NCBI GenBank assembly: GCA_022839525.1
Contig: JALHET010000024.1
Span: forward strand, 1 to 13,991
Source: Lentisphaerota bacterium
Lineage (GTDB): Bacteria; Verrucomicrobiota; Kiritimatiellia; RFP12; UBA1067
Direction: 5' to 3'
DNA length: 13,991 nucleotides
Below the pieces are notes generated by a model. The model saw nothing but the letters and a program-made list of their open reading frames with translations. It was not told the origin of the DNA and did no database searches. The stretch's first letter is position 1, and each line of letters opens with the position of its first letter. The translations under genes were made by a program, and so were the position numbers. Below are positions 1 to 8,000 of this stretch, piece after piece.

Positions 1-2
1 GG

Positions 3-227
3 CTCGCCGTGCAGGAACCGTACGGCGCGGTGGAATTGACCGAGGCGGGTGTGCGGGCCGCCAGCGAGATTCTCAGCCGCCACACCTTGCTCAAGACGTT
101 CCTGCTGCTGCTCCGGGTCGGGGACGAGACCGCCGAAAAGGACGCCTGCGCCATGGAGCACTTCCTCAGCGCAGAGACCTTGGCACGCATCACCGAATTC
201 GTCAGAGCCCATAAACGCAAGCGGTGA
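3..227 (+). CDS. DtxR/MntR-family metal-dependent transcriptional repressor, C-terminal part (5' end outside window)
   Basis: The reading frame is open from the left edge (frame starting at base 3) to TGA at 225-227, so this is the last 74 residues of a longer protein. The visible part begins at the end of the winged helix (EPYGAVELTEAG, the usual wing of the family) and continues through the metal-binding dimerisation domain. RHTLLKTFL supplies the family's His ligand, and ACAMEHFLS supplies the Cys/Glu/His cluster that matches Cys102-Glu105-His106 of DtxR and Glu99-Glu102-His103 of MntR. The protein ends soon after this domain in a basic tail (HKRKR), so it is the short MntR-like form without the SH3-like third domain. 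Family members bind DNA when loaded with Mn(II) or Fe(II) and repress metal uptake genes. A Cys rather than a Glu in the ligand cluster leans towards DtxR-type ligands, but metal choice cannot be settled here. The target genes are not in the window. Confidence 0.85.
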   Translation, partial: LAVQEPYGAVELTEAGVRAASEILSRHTLLKTFLLLLRVGDETAEKDACAMEHFLSAETLARITEFVRAHKRKR

Positions 228-292
228 AAGGAGCCGGAATGCCCCGTCTGTCTGGGCCGCTCTCAGCCTGTCCGTCTCGGAATTAAATTGGG

Positions 293-334
293 GCGGCAGG
301 TTTCTGGTTGCAGGTGGCAGGCTGGAGCTTGAAG
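293..334 (-). repeat. Degenerate 7-bp-period tract (CTGCAAC-like on minus strand)
   Basis: Read on the minus strand the segment divides into six 7-mers: CTTCAAG, CTCCAGC, CTGCCAC, CTGCAAC, CAGAAAC, CTGCCGC. The consensus is close to CTGCAAC. It is degenerate, but the same spacing and a similar consensus recur, in opposite orientation, 20 bp downstream. Segment 307-320 can pair with 357-370 (10 Watson-Crick pairs, 2 G-U, 2 mismatches over 14 positions), so the two tracts together could form a hairpin with a 36-nt loop. Confidence 0.55.
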
Positions 335-353
335 TCTGGAACCAGTAGGCAAT

Positions 354-385
354 AACCTGTAACCTATAACGTGTAACCTGTAACC
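354..385 (+). repeat. Heptanucleotide tandem repeat (AACCTGT-type)
   Basis: There are four and a half consecutive 7-mers on the plus strand: AACCTGT, AACCTAT, AACGTGT, AACCTGT, AACC. AAC is invariant in every copy and the remaining four bases vary. The 12-mer AACGTGTAACCT at 368-379 also occurs exactly in the fucI upstream region on the minus strand. The tract lies 23 bp before the hexokinase start codon. It resembles in style the heptanucleotide STRR repeats known from filamentous cyanobacteria, but the sequence is different. Confidence 0.8.
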
Positions 386-408
386 AAAAAACGCAAGGGA
401 AGAAGATC

Positions 409-1701
409 ATGCTGAACCGTGAGGAAGCCTTTCTCAAACAGAACGGTCTGGAAACTGAAGGGATCGACCGCGAGGCGTTGCTGGAGGCGTTCGAAGAGGA
501 GATGAACGCCGGACTGGCGGGCAAGCCTTCATCGCTGATGATGATTCCCTCCTTTATCGCCATCGACAAGCCGGTCAAGACCGGCACACCCGTGGTGGTG
601 TTGGACGCGGGCGGCACGAACCTGCGCGCGGCGGTCGTGAAGATCAACGCATCGGGCAAGGCGGAAATCGGCGCCTTCATGAAGGGTCTCATGCCCGGCA
701 CAAAAGCGGAGATCGGCGCCGGGGATTTCTTTGACGCCTTTGCGGATTTCGTGCTGCCGATCGTGGAGCAGTCCGACACCATCGGCTTCTGTTTCTCGTA
801 CGCGGCAGAGATCCTTCCGGATTGCGATGCGCGGCTGATCCGCTGGAGCAAGCAGATCCAAGCGCCGTCGGTGGAAGGGCAGCTGATCGGTTCCGGCCTG
901 AAACAGCGCCTCGCGCAACGCGGTTATGAACGGCGCATCGTGATTCTCAACGATACCGTCGCCACGCTGCTCGCGGGCAAGAGCGTAGGCGTGACGCGCA
1001 ACTACTCCGCATATGTCGGCTTCATTCTCGGCACCGGCACCAACACGGCCTATGTCGAGCATCACGCGCGCATCACCAAGCGGACCGATCTGGACAAGGC
1101 CGGCTCGATGGCCATCAATGTCGAGTCCGGCGCGTTCCGGCGCGTGACGCAAACGCCCTTCGACAAAATTCTGGACGGGGGGACGATTGATCCCGGCACC
1201 TACACGTTCGAGAAGATGATCTCCGGCGCCTATCTCGGCACCTTGGGGCATGTGGTGCTGAAAGAAGCGGCCAAGGCCGGCTTCTTTTCGCCTGCCGCGT
1301 CGGCGGAAATCACGGCGTGGCCGGCGCTCTCGAACAAACACCTCGACGACTTCTGCGGCGGCGCGCCGAAACCGGACAATCCGTTCTTGGGTGCGGCCCT
1401 CCTCCCGGGGGACAGGGAGTCGGCCGTGCGCCTGTGCACCCCCGTGTACGAGCGCGCGGCGATCCTGACGGCGGTGAACCTGGCCTCGGCCATCCTGAAG
1501 ACGGGGGAAGGCCGCGACCCCGCGCGCCCGGTATGCGTGAACGTGGACGGCTCCACCTATTACCGCACGCTGACGGCGGACTTTCAGAACCGCGTGCGGC
1601 GCGAACTGGAGGCGTTGCTCGCGCCGCGCGGCATCGCTTACGAACTGATCCGTGTGGACGAGTCGCCGGTGATCGGCGCGGCGGTCGCCGGTCTGATGTG
1701 A
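409..1701 (+). CDS. Hexokinase-family (eukaryotic-type) sugar kinase
   Basis: This 430-residue cytoplasmic kinase most likely phosphorylates glucose or a related hexose with ATP (hexokinase, EC 2.7.1.1 type). Motifs appear in the family order: phosphate-1 LDAGGTNLR (65-73); a sugar-binding region with GFCFSYAAE (126-134) and a nearby RWSKQIQA, matching the GFTFSF...TWTKGF pattern of hexokinases; LNDTVATLLAGK (180-191) with Asp182 as the expected catalytic base; phosphate-2 ILGTGTNTAY (206-215); INVESGAF (236-243); FEKMISGAYLG (267-277); and the adenosine motif VNVDGSTYY (377-385). The length fits a single 50-kDa hexokinase unit, and there is no signal peptide. The ATG is chosen because it precedes the conserved helical N-terminus and has an AAGGGAAGAAG stretch before it. 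The stop is 14 bp before the next start, so the two genes are probably cotranscribed. It is not an FGGY fuculokinase, so it is not the expected partner of FucI. Exact sugar specificity is unknown. Confidence 0.92.
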   Translation: MLNREEAFLKQNGLETEGIDREALLEAFEEEMNAGLAGKPSSLMMIPSFIAIDKPVKTGTPVVVLDAGGTNLRAAVVKINASGKAEIGAFMKGLMPGTKAEIGAGDFFDAFADFVLPIVEQSDTIGFCFSYAAEILPDCDARLIRWSKQIQAPSVEGQLIGSGLKQRLAQRGYERRIVILNDTVATLLAGKSVGVTRNYSAYVGFILGTGTNTAYVEHHARITKRTDLDKAGSMAINVESGAFRRVTQTPFDKILDGGTIDPGTYTFEKMISGAYLGTLGHVVLKEAAKAGFFSPAASAEITAWPALSNKHLDDFCGGAPKPDNPFLGAALLPGDRESAVRLCTPVYERAAILTAVNLASAILKTGEGRDPARPVCVNVDGSTYYRTLTADFQNRVRRELEALLAPRGIAYELIRVDESPVIGAAVAGLM

Positions 1702-1715
1702 AGGGGAAATCCGGA

Positions 1716-3074
1716 ATGAGATACGTGAACGCGGTTTCGGCCGTCCTCCTCATCGCCGCCCCGATCATGGCGCAGCCGGAAACGGTTGATCTGGCTGAGG
1801 CCTTCAAGGACGCCGCCAAATGGGTCACGACGGCGGAGGCCTTTATGGACGGGTTCCAAAGTCTTGGCTTCCGGTTTGTGGACGGCAAGCAGACCGCCAT
1901 GTCAAACCAGAAACAGCGCCTGCGTTTCTTGGGGCTGGAGGTCTATGAGGCACGCGTTTACTTCGGGCCGAATGCCGTGCGGCGGGTGGAGATTTCGGTC
2001 TACAACAAAGGCGATGCCGGGGTTAAAGACCGGGAAACGTTTGAAACACTCGTGGCGACCGTCAGGGACAAGATCGTCGGGTTTTACAACGATACGGGGA
2101 TGACGGGCAAGACCTCCAATAATCGAGCGAACTATTTTGTCAAACGCCACCAGTGGGTCAAGCAATCGCCCGGCCTTCAGATGGAGTGGGCGTATGTGGA
2201 GCCGCACCGTTCGGGCGGCAAAAGCATCGAGTACAGCGCCGAGTTCATCAAAATCCTGATGATGCCGATCACGACGGGCGGCGGCATGACCGCCATGACC
2301 GGCGGCATGGTGGCCTCGCGCGCGAAAAACGCCCGCACGGTGAGGGAGAATGTGGCGAACAACCCGGCAGGCGATGTGTGGATCGACAATGTGCCCATGG
2401 TCGATCAGGGACAGAAGGGTTACTGCGCGGCCGCAACGTCCGAGCGCGTGCTGCGTTATTACGGGCTGGAAGTCGACCAGCACCAGATCGCGCAGCTTGC
2501 GGACACGGCGGCCGAAGGCGGCACAACGCTGGAGGGCATGACCAAGGCGATCGCCAAAGTCGGGCGGCAATTCCAGCTCGACAAGAAGGATCTGATCTCT
2601 GCGGATTCGGACGTCAGTTTCGAGAAGAGCGAGCACGCCAAGCTGATCGAACACTACAACGCGGCGGCCAAGAGGAAAAAGGCCGCCGAGATCGACTGGA
2701 AGACGTACACGTCCGACCACATGGTGGATCTCCAGGCGCTTTGGCGGGCGATGGATCCCGAGATCCTGCTGGCGGCGCGGAACGGCCAGAAGCAGGGGAT
2801 GAACCAGTTCGTCAAGAACATCAAGCTGTACACCGGGCAGGGCGTGCCGCTGTTGTGGGCGTGCCTGGTCGGCCTTTACCCCGAAACGCCGCCGATCGGG
2901 CAGGAAGGCGCGTTCGGGCATGTGCGGCTGATCATCGGGTATAACGAGAAAACCAAAGAGCTGCTGTATTCAGACTCGTGGGGACCGGGGCATGAGTTCA
3001 AACGTCTGCCGCTGGACAAGGCCTGGGCCATGACCAAAGGGCTGATCGTCCTGAAGCCGCGCGGCGTGCGCTGA
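1716..3074 (+). CDS. Secreted C39/papain-like cysteine peptidase-domain protein
   Basis: The protein has 452 residues. A signal peptide is evident at 1-19 (hydrophobic AVSAVLLIAAPIMA, probable cut before QPE), so it acts outside the cytoplasm. Residues 25-215 form an N-terminal region I do not recognise. It contains a Gly/Met-rich hydrophobic stretch (180-200, with MMPITTGGGMTAMTGGM) that might insert in a membrane or act as a linker. Residues 223-447 look like a C39-type papain-fold peptidase: NVPMVDQGQKGYCAAAT places the oxyanion Gln231 six residues before nucleophile Cys237, as in papain, and FGHVRLIIGY gives His402, followed by SDSWG with Asp420 as the third member. A charged, Lys-rich insert (about 290-345) separates the halves. 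The ATG at 1716 is preferred over in-frame upstream positions inside the hexokinase gene because the signal peptide starts there. Likely cotranscribed with the kinase; the substrate is unknown. It could cleave a peptide leader or envelope protein. Confidence 0.82.
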   Translation: MRYVNAVSAVLLIAAPIMAQPETVDLAEAFKDAAKWVTTAEAFMDGFQSLGFRFVDGKQTAMSNQKQRLRFLGLEVYEARVYFGPNAVRRVEISVYNKGDAGVKDRETFETLVATVRDKIVGFYNDTGMTGKTSNNRANYFVKRHQWVKQSPGLQMEWAYVEPHRSGGKSIEYSAEFIKILMMPITTGGGMTAMTGGMVASRAKNARTVRENVANNPAGDVWIDNVPMVDQGQKGYCAAATSERVLRYYGLEVDQHQIAQLADTAAEGGTTLEGMTKAIAKVGRQFQLDKKDLISADSDVSFEKSEHAKLIEHYNAAAKRKKAAEIDWKTYTSDHMVDLQALWRAMDPEILLAARNGQKQGMNQFVKNIKLYTGQGVPLLWACLVGLYPETPPIGQEGAFGHVRLIIGYNEKTKELLYSDSWGPGHEFKRLPLDKAWAMTKGLIVLKPRGVR

Positions 3075-3090
3075 CCGTACAGCGGCACGC
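3064..3090. terminator. Hairpin shared by two convergent genes
   Basis: GCGTGCGCTG (3064-3073) and CAGCGGCACGC (3080-3090) form a GC-rich 10-bp stem with one bulged base and a 6-nt loop. The stem includes two bases of the plus-strand stop codon (TGA, 3072-3074) and the last base of the minus-strand stop codon (TAG, 3090-3092). It is placed to stop transcription from both sides in the 15-bp gap. Neither side has a run of U, so it is not a classical intrinsic terminator. A role in termination or in RNA 3'-end protection is inferred. Confidence 0.5.
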
Positions 3091-4910
3091 TACAACGAAT
3101 TCACGTAGTTGGCGAGATCTTCGACCTCTTGCGGGGTCAGATCCTTGGTGTTCCCGTGCTTGTTGTTTTTGTTGTCGGTCGTGATGACCTCTTGGATCGT
3201 GACCGCACGGCCGTCGTACATGTAGGGCGCGGTCCGCCAGACCTCGATCAGGATGGGCGTCGCGAATTCGCGGTTGCGCTCGCTGTCCGAGCCAAGGCCG
3301 AGCACGTATTTCTTTTTGTCGCCATAGTAGGGCGGAACATGGCATGTGACGCACGCCGCCTTACCCTCGAAAAGCGTCTTGCCGCGCAGCGCCGAGGCGG
3401 TCATGGTCCCGTCCGGGTTCAGATACGGGCTGGGCACGGGGGTCTGGGCTTTCAAAAAGGTATTGACGTTGTCCAGTTGCTCTTCGGGCAGTTCATGAAA
3501 CTGGATCATGGAGAAGCCTTTCGTGACCGCGACCTCGGCAGAAGCCCGGATCCCCGTAATCATCACCGGAGAGGTCTTGTGCGAGTACAGCATGCTGCGC
3601 GACTGCTTGGGGTTGCCGATGCCGTCGTTCATCAGATCCCAGTTGGTTCCGTCTGTGCGCGTTCCGGAATGGCAACTGGCGCAACTCAGCCAATGCTGAT
3701 AACAGAGCGTCGCGTCATAAAAAGCCCGCTCTCCCGCGCGGACGGGAGTGAGCGGCTTGGGCGTGCCGAGCGGCAGGGCGACTGCCGTGCCGGGGCCGTC
3801 ATCCCATAGCTCGACCAGATTGAGGCTGTCCGCGAAACGCATCGCGCTGTAAACGTTGTTGCCGACGACCGCCAGCGCCCGCGCGCCCTGCCCTTCGAGC
3901 GGGATGCGGGTCTTGACGCCGTACAGAAAGCTGAGGTCGTTCACAACCTCTTTGGGGTTTGCGGCTGAGGCTAGGCGCTTCATCATCTCCTTGAGATTGA
4001 CGACCATCAGCTCATGCGTGCCGGAAATGTTCACGCACAGCCACTCGTCCTTGCCGGCGACCGCAAGACCCCACGGGTTGGCCGCCCCCCGCACGGTGTC
4101 GTCGAGCAGCACGGTGTTCACGTATTTCCGGGCCGCGACGTCGAACACCGAGACCGCGCTGGTATTGATCCAGCCGCGGTCCAGATGGGTGGTGGGCACC
4201 GTGAAGCGCCCGACGGAATGAGAGACGAAGTAATGTTTGCCGTCGGCACTCATCGCGGAGTCGCAAACCGCGAAGGCGCCGCCCGGCAGGTCCAGCGTCG
4301 CCACCTTCTCCAGTGTCGCGCTGTCGTAGACGCAGAGCGACGCGTACACGCGCTGGCTGTTGGCAGGCATGAGGGGGAGATAGTTGCCCACCCAAAGCGT
4401 TTGCCCGTCTTTCGAAAGCCGCATCGTGGCCGGTTCGCGGATCGCCTTGGCGGAACACTTGACCTTCCCCGTCGCCACATCCAGCGCGTGGATGTCCTTC
4501 CGGTCGGCGCGGGAAAAGCGGTTGCAGTAGTAGAGCGTTTGGCCGTCGGCGCTGAGGACAGGCGATTCCGGCGTGTGCCCGGCCGGCAGTTCGCGCAGGG
4601 TCTTTCCGCTTTTGAGCCCGATTTCGAGCAGCCTCCCGTTGAAACTGCCGGCGGTTGCGAAGAGCCGTTCCTGATCGGGCGAAAGCGCCAGGCAACTGAC
4701 CTGTCCGGCCGGATAACGGGCGGTGACCTTCTCCGATCCGGTGTCGAAAGCCAGAATGCTGCCCGCCGTCTCGCAGGCCACATAGAGAACCTTGCCGTCC
4801 TTGTCCGCCACCAGTGCGGTGGGCGAGAGGTCAGGCTCCTCCGCCTGCGTCCCCAACACCCCCGCAAGCAACAGGCAAAACACGGAGACCTTCTCTGTAC
4901 GACCTTTCAT
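3090..4910 (-). CDS. Exported beta-propeller / dihaem cytochrome c fusion (hydrazine synthase beta-gamma-like layout)
   Basis: The protein has 606 residues. A signal peptide is visible (KVSVFCLLLAGVLGTQA, cut near residue 23). Residues about 25-385 are YVTN/NHL-like propeller repeats (for example VADKDGKVLYVACETAGSI, LSPDQERLFATAG, LSADGQTLYYCN, LSKDGQTLWVGN). Residues 390-606 form a dihaem domain of the CCP/MauG type: CASCH (410-414), CVTCH (520-524), then FATPILIEVWRTAPYMYDGR (549-568), where the APYMxDGR motif carries the usual Met haem ligand (Met564), and a closing LTPQEVEDLANYVNSL. The ATG at 4910 is chosen over an in-frame upstream ATG at 4982 because it starts the signal peptide, and the upstream codons run through an intergenic repeat. 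A propeller followed by a CCP-like dihaem domain is the layout of fused hydrazine synthase beta-gamma subunits. The adjacent HzsA-related gene supports a functional pair. Periplasmic redox function is inferred; the substrate is unknown. Confidence 0.85.
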   Translation of the reverse strand: MKGRTEKVSVFCLLLAGVLGTQAEEPDLSPTALVADKDGKVLYVACETAGSILAFDTGSEKVTARYPAGQVSCLALSPDQERLFATAGSFNGRLLEIGLKSGKTLRELPAGHTPESPVLSADGQTLYYCNRFSRADRKDIHALDVATGKVKCSAKAIREPATMRLSKDGQTLWVGNYLPLMPANSQRVYASLCVYDSATLEKVATLDLPGGAFAVCDSAMSADGKHYFVSHSVGRFTVPTTHLDRGWINTSAVSVFDVAARKYVNTVLLDDTVRGAANPWGLAVAGKDEWLCVNISGTHELMVVNLKEMMKRLASAANPKEVVNDLSFLYGVKTRIPLEGQGARALAVVGNNVYSAMRFADSLNLVELWDDGPGTAVALPLGTPKPLTPVRAGERAFYDATLCYQHWLSCASCHSGTRTDGTNWDLMNDGIGNPKQSRSMLYSHKTSPVMITGIRASAEVAVTKGFSMIQFHELPEEQLDNVNTFLKAQTPVPSPYLNPDGTMTASALRGKTLFEGKAACVTCHVPPYYGDKKKYVLGLGSDSERNREFATPILIEVWRTAPYMYDGRAVTIQEVITTDNKNNKHGNTKDLTPQEVEDLANYVNSL

Positions 4911-5057
4911 CCTTCGCAATCCTATCCTACATGTGAGAGCACAACTGAATTTTTTTCCCGCAAAGACGCAAAGACGCCACATAGTCCCAACCCCTTTGCA
5001 CCTTCGCCTTTGCGGGAAACCGACTTGTTTTTATTGTTTTTGTTTGACCGTAAGGCG
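4911..5057. other. Spacer between the two cytochrome genes, mostly occupied by a repeat element
   Basis: This spacer separates the HzsA-related gene from the propeller/dihaem gene, both on the minus strand. It holds the CGCAAAGA tandem/inverted repeat (listed separately) and a T-rich stretch at 5025-5046. No clear promoter for the downstream gene was seen, so read-through from the upstream gene is plausible. Confidence 0.5.
4954..5019. repeat. CGCAAAGA tandem repeat inside a 12-bp perfect inverted repeat
   Basis: TTTCCCGCAAAG (4954-4965) and its exact reverse complement CTTTGCGGGAAA (5008-5019) flank 42 bp. The left arm runs into an 8-bp tandem repeat, CGCAAAGA x2.4 (4959-4977). The sequence inside the right arm (CTTTGCACCTTCGC) is a decayed copy of the same repeat in the opposite orientation. 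From memory, CGCAAAGACGCAAAG phrases recur between genes in many environmental bacterial genomes. The T-rich stretch lies on the plus-strand side, whereas the flanking genes are on the minus strand, so the hairpin is not an intrinsic terminator for them. Confidence 0.75.
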
Positions 5058-8000
5058 CTAATCCTCGACAACGATCCGGAAGCCGACATTGAAAACGCCC
5101 TGCCAGGGCACGTATCCCAAGCGGTAACTGGCGGTCGCCCGATAAGGCCGGTCAAAGAACGAACCGCCCCGGACGGTTTTCTTGGTACGGCTGTCCCCGC
5201 TATCGCTCTTGCCCGCCACATAGGGGTACCGCGCATAATCGCTGCGCGTCCACTCGGACACATTGCCGTGCATGTCGTAGAGACCCCACGCATTGGGCTG
5301 ATACTGTTTGGTGCCGGAAATCAGAAACTGCTTGTCGTCGAACGTTGAGATGCGCGGGACGAAATCGAACGTCCGGTTCCCGACCAGTTTCGGGTTGAAG
5401 ACCGGGTTGACACCAGTCACCGCGAACTTCTCGATCGATTTGTCCGCAAGATTGGCATACGGGCTGAAGTCCGCCTCCGGCGTGCCGAAAAACATCGCGG
5501 TTCCGCTGCCCGCGCGGCAGGCCCATTCCCACTGGGCCTCGGTCGGGAGGTTTACCTTCTGGCGGGTCTTCCTGCCGAGCCAGTCGCAGAAGGCCTTGGC
5601 GTCGAGCCAGCTCATGCGCACGGCCGGCTGCTCATCGTAATTGGCGTAATACCCCAGGCGCACATGGTCTTTCCACTGCTGGTCGAAAACGCCCGCGTTG
5701 TGGTCAGGCTTAAAGGTGAAGAAAGCCGCGTTGTTGACCTCGGCCTCGGACATCCAGAACGGACGCCCGATTTTGACGCGGTGCCGGGGCTGTTCCCACG
5801 GGGTCTCCTCGTCGCTGCCCATCACGAATTCACCGGCCGGGATGCGCACAAGCGTGATGCTCACACCTCCGCCGAGGTCGAGCGCCCGCTTCTTCCCGCC
5901 CTCCGCCTGCTGCATCTGCCGGGCCACGTCCGGGGTAAAGGGCCAGCCGGGCGCGGACACCGAGACCGGCGCGGCCAGCTCCTCGCCTTTCCCGGCGGTG
6001 GCGGTGACCGGATAGGGCTTTTCGGGAATGGATTCCCAGTCGTCGTCCACATTCGCGTACTGCGCGCGCAGGGCGGCCGCGTGCTCGGAAATGTTTGTGG
6101 TCCACGTCTGCCGCTGCGGGTTGCCCTCATACGCCGACGTCCAACTGCCGAAGAACGGCACGTTCAGGTCGATCCACGCGTTGATCCTCCGCCACGACTC
6201 GTCGTCCAGCTTGACCCCGTGGTGGCCCTTTTCGATCAGTTGCACGCCTTCCGAGGTCGAGGCGTGATATTCATACGGGATATTCATGGTGCCCGCGCTC
6301 TCGGGGCCCGGGCTACGGAAATACTTGCGGAAGGCATGGTAGGCTTCGCTGTACCCCTTTTGCTGTCCGCCGCCTTTGAAGTTCGGACGGTTTGTGTCAT
6401 TGCCGTCGTGGCACCGCACGCAATAGGCGTCCAGAACCGGCTGGACCTCCATGTCGAACGCGAAGCCTTCCACGCGCTGCCGCCAGGGGCGGATCGCTTG
6501 GGGAGGCTTACCGGAAGCGATGGTCTTGCGGGTCACCGGGGGCTCCGTCGGCGGCTCGTGGCAGCCGATGCAGGAGAGCTTCTCGCCGGGCATGGCCACC
6601 AGCCAGCTCCGGAAGAGCTGCAGCGCGCGGCCCTCCTTGTCCAAAGGCTGAAGGGAGATCGTCGTGTTGGCCGGGATACGGAACATGGCGGAACCGTCCG
6701 CCTCGACCTTGACCGTGCCCAGCAGGCGCTTGACGTCCCAGCCGCTCTCCACCCCGAGGTGGTCGTGGCTGCCGATCTTGTAGTAGCCGTACGCATAGGT
6801 GAACACGCGCAGCGCGTCGACCGTGCCCTCGGGCACGCCTTTGAGTCCGGGGCCGCGGTACACGTTCTGGACGTAGCAGACCGCCTCCTTGTCCTGCAGG
6901 TTGACTTTGCTCGGGATCACGGGCGGGCGGGTGCGCTTCTTGAGGGGGTACGGCTCGACCATGTAGCTGTACCCGCCGAGGTCGTCGGGCTGGAGCGGCA
7001 CGAAGTTGTCGAACGTGTCGACGAGGTAGAGCTTCCAAGGAGCCTGGGCCGTCAACTTGGCGACCACCAGATAGTAGTGGGCGCTAACGGGATAGGGCTG
7101 GAGGAACTGGGGAAAGACGCCGTTCACGAGTTGATCCAGATCCAGCGCCATCTCCGGATAGAACTCGCGCAACTTGGGGTAACACGTGTTGAAGAAATCG
7201 TTGTTCAGCTCATGGTAGTCCTTGCCCTGCTGAGACGCCTCAGGCATGTTCTCTGTGATGAGCGTGTCCACCACGTCCTGCAGGTCCGGGAACTGGCCCA
7301 GCAGGCGCTTCTTGACGGTGGGGTAAAGCTGGTCGACCGTCACGTGCGTGACCTTCTTCCCATAGCCCGGAATGTGCTGCACCACGCCGTCGGCATGGGC
7401 GTACCCCTTGTTGGTGTCGAAAATCGTCAGCTTGCCGGCAGCGGCGACCCCGTGATGGCCGGAGACGACCGCCACGAATTTCCCCGGGGCGCCAGGCAGC
7501 GGACGGGCGTTTAACATGGAGTTGGGCCACAGGCTCTGTGAACCGTAAATCGCCCGCTGGTTGCTGCCGTCCGGATTCATTGTCATCATGATCCGGGAGT
7601 AATAGTGCATGATGTCGGTGTACTCCCACCGCAGATACATGACCTGCCCGTCCTCGCGCACGGTCGGGTACCAGTCCGCATCCTGCTCAAAGGTCAGTTG
7701 GCGGGGCTGTTCACCGTTGGGCCCCATCAGGTAGAGATTCGGCACGGTCCGCGACCCGCCGATACAGGGCACGCCGATCATCGGGGCGGTCGAGCTGAAG
7801 ATGATCATGTCGTCGGGCAGATAGATGCCGCCATAATTGTGAATGTATTCGCCGACGATGGGGGAGACCTTGCGCGGGTTGGAGCCGTCGACGCCGACTT
7901 CCATCACCTGGAACATGTTGTTCGTGTCGGTGGAGGTGAAGAGCAGCTTCTGCCCGTCGTAATGCACATCCGGCTCGCCCACGTAGGCCCCGTCCTTGGG

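Larger units (their letters stand above)
228..408. other. Intergenic spacer with heptameric repeats
   Basis: This is the spacer between the DtxR-type gene and the hexokinase gene. About half of it is low-complexity sequence with a 7-bp period in two oppositely oriented tracts (listed separately). I see no convincing -35/-10 pair. A short purine-rich stretch (AAGGGAAGAAG, 396-406) precedes the hexokinase start codon and is the likely, moderate ribosome binding site. Confidence 0.6.

Noticed and set aside
1317..1715. N-terminal extension of the peptidase frame into the hexokinase gene
   Set aside because: The upstream part is an Arg/Pro-rich shadow of the kinase gene; a signal peptide begins at the ATG at 1716.
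4911..4982. Earlier ATG for the propeller/dihaem gene at 4982
   Set aside because: It would place 24 codons, some of them in the CGCAAAGA repeat, before an otherwise normal signal peptide.
4014..5348. Plus-strand open frame of 444 codons crossing two minus-strand genes and the spacer
   Set aside because: Low-complexity translation, no start signal, and it spans two well-supported genes on the other strand.
5664..7514. Long open frame (616 codons) on the plus strand opposite the HzsA-related gene
   Set aside because: Its translation is Arg/Gly/Val/His-rich with no domain and mirrors the GC-rich codon pattern of the minus-strand gene, which has clear conserved domains across the same stretch.
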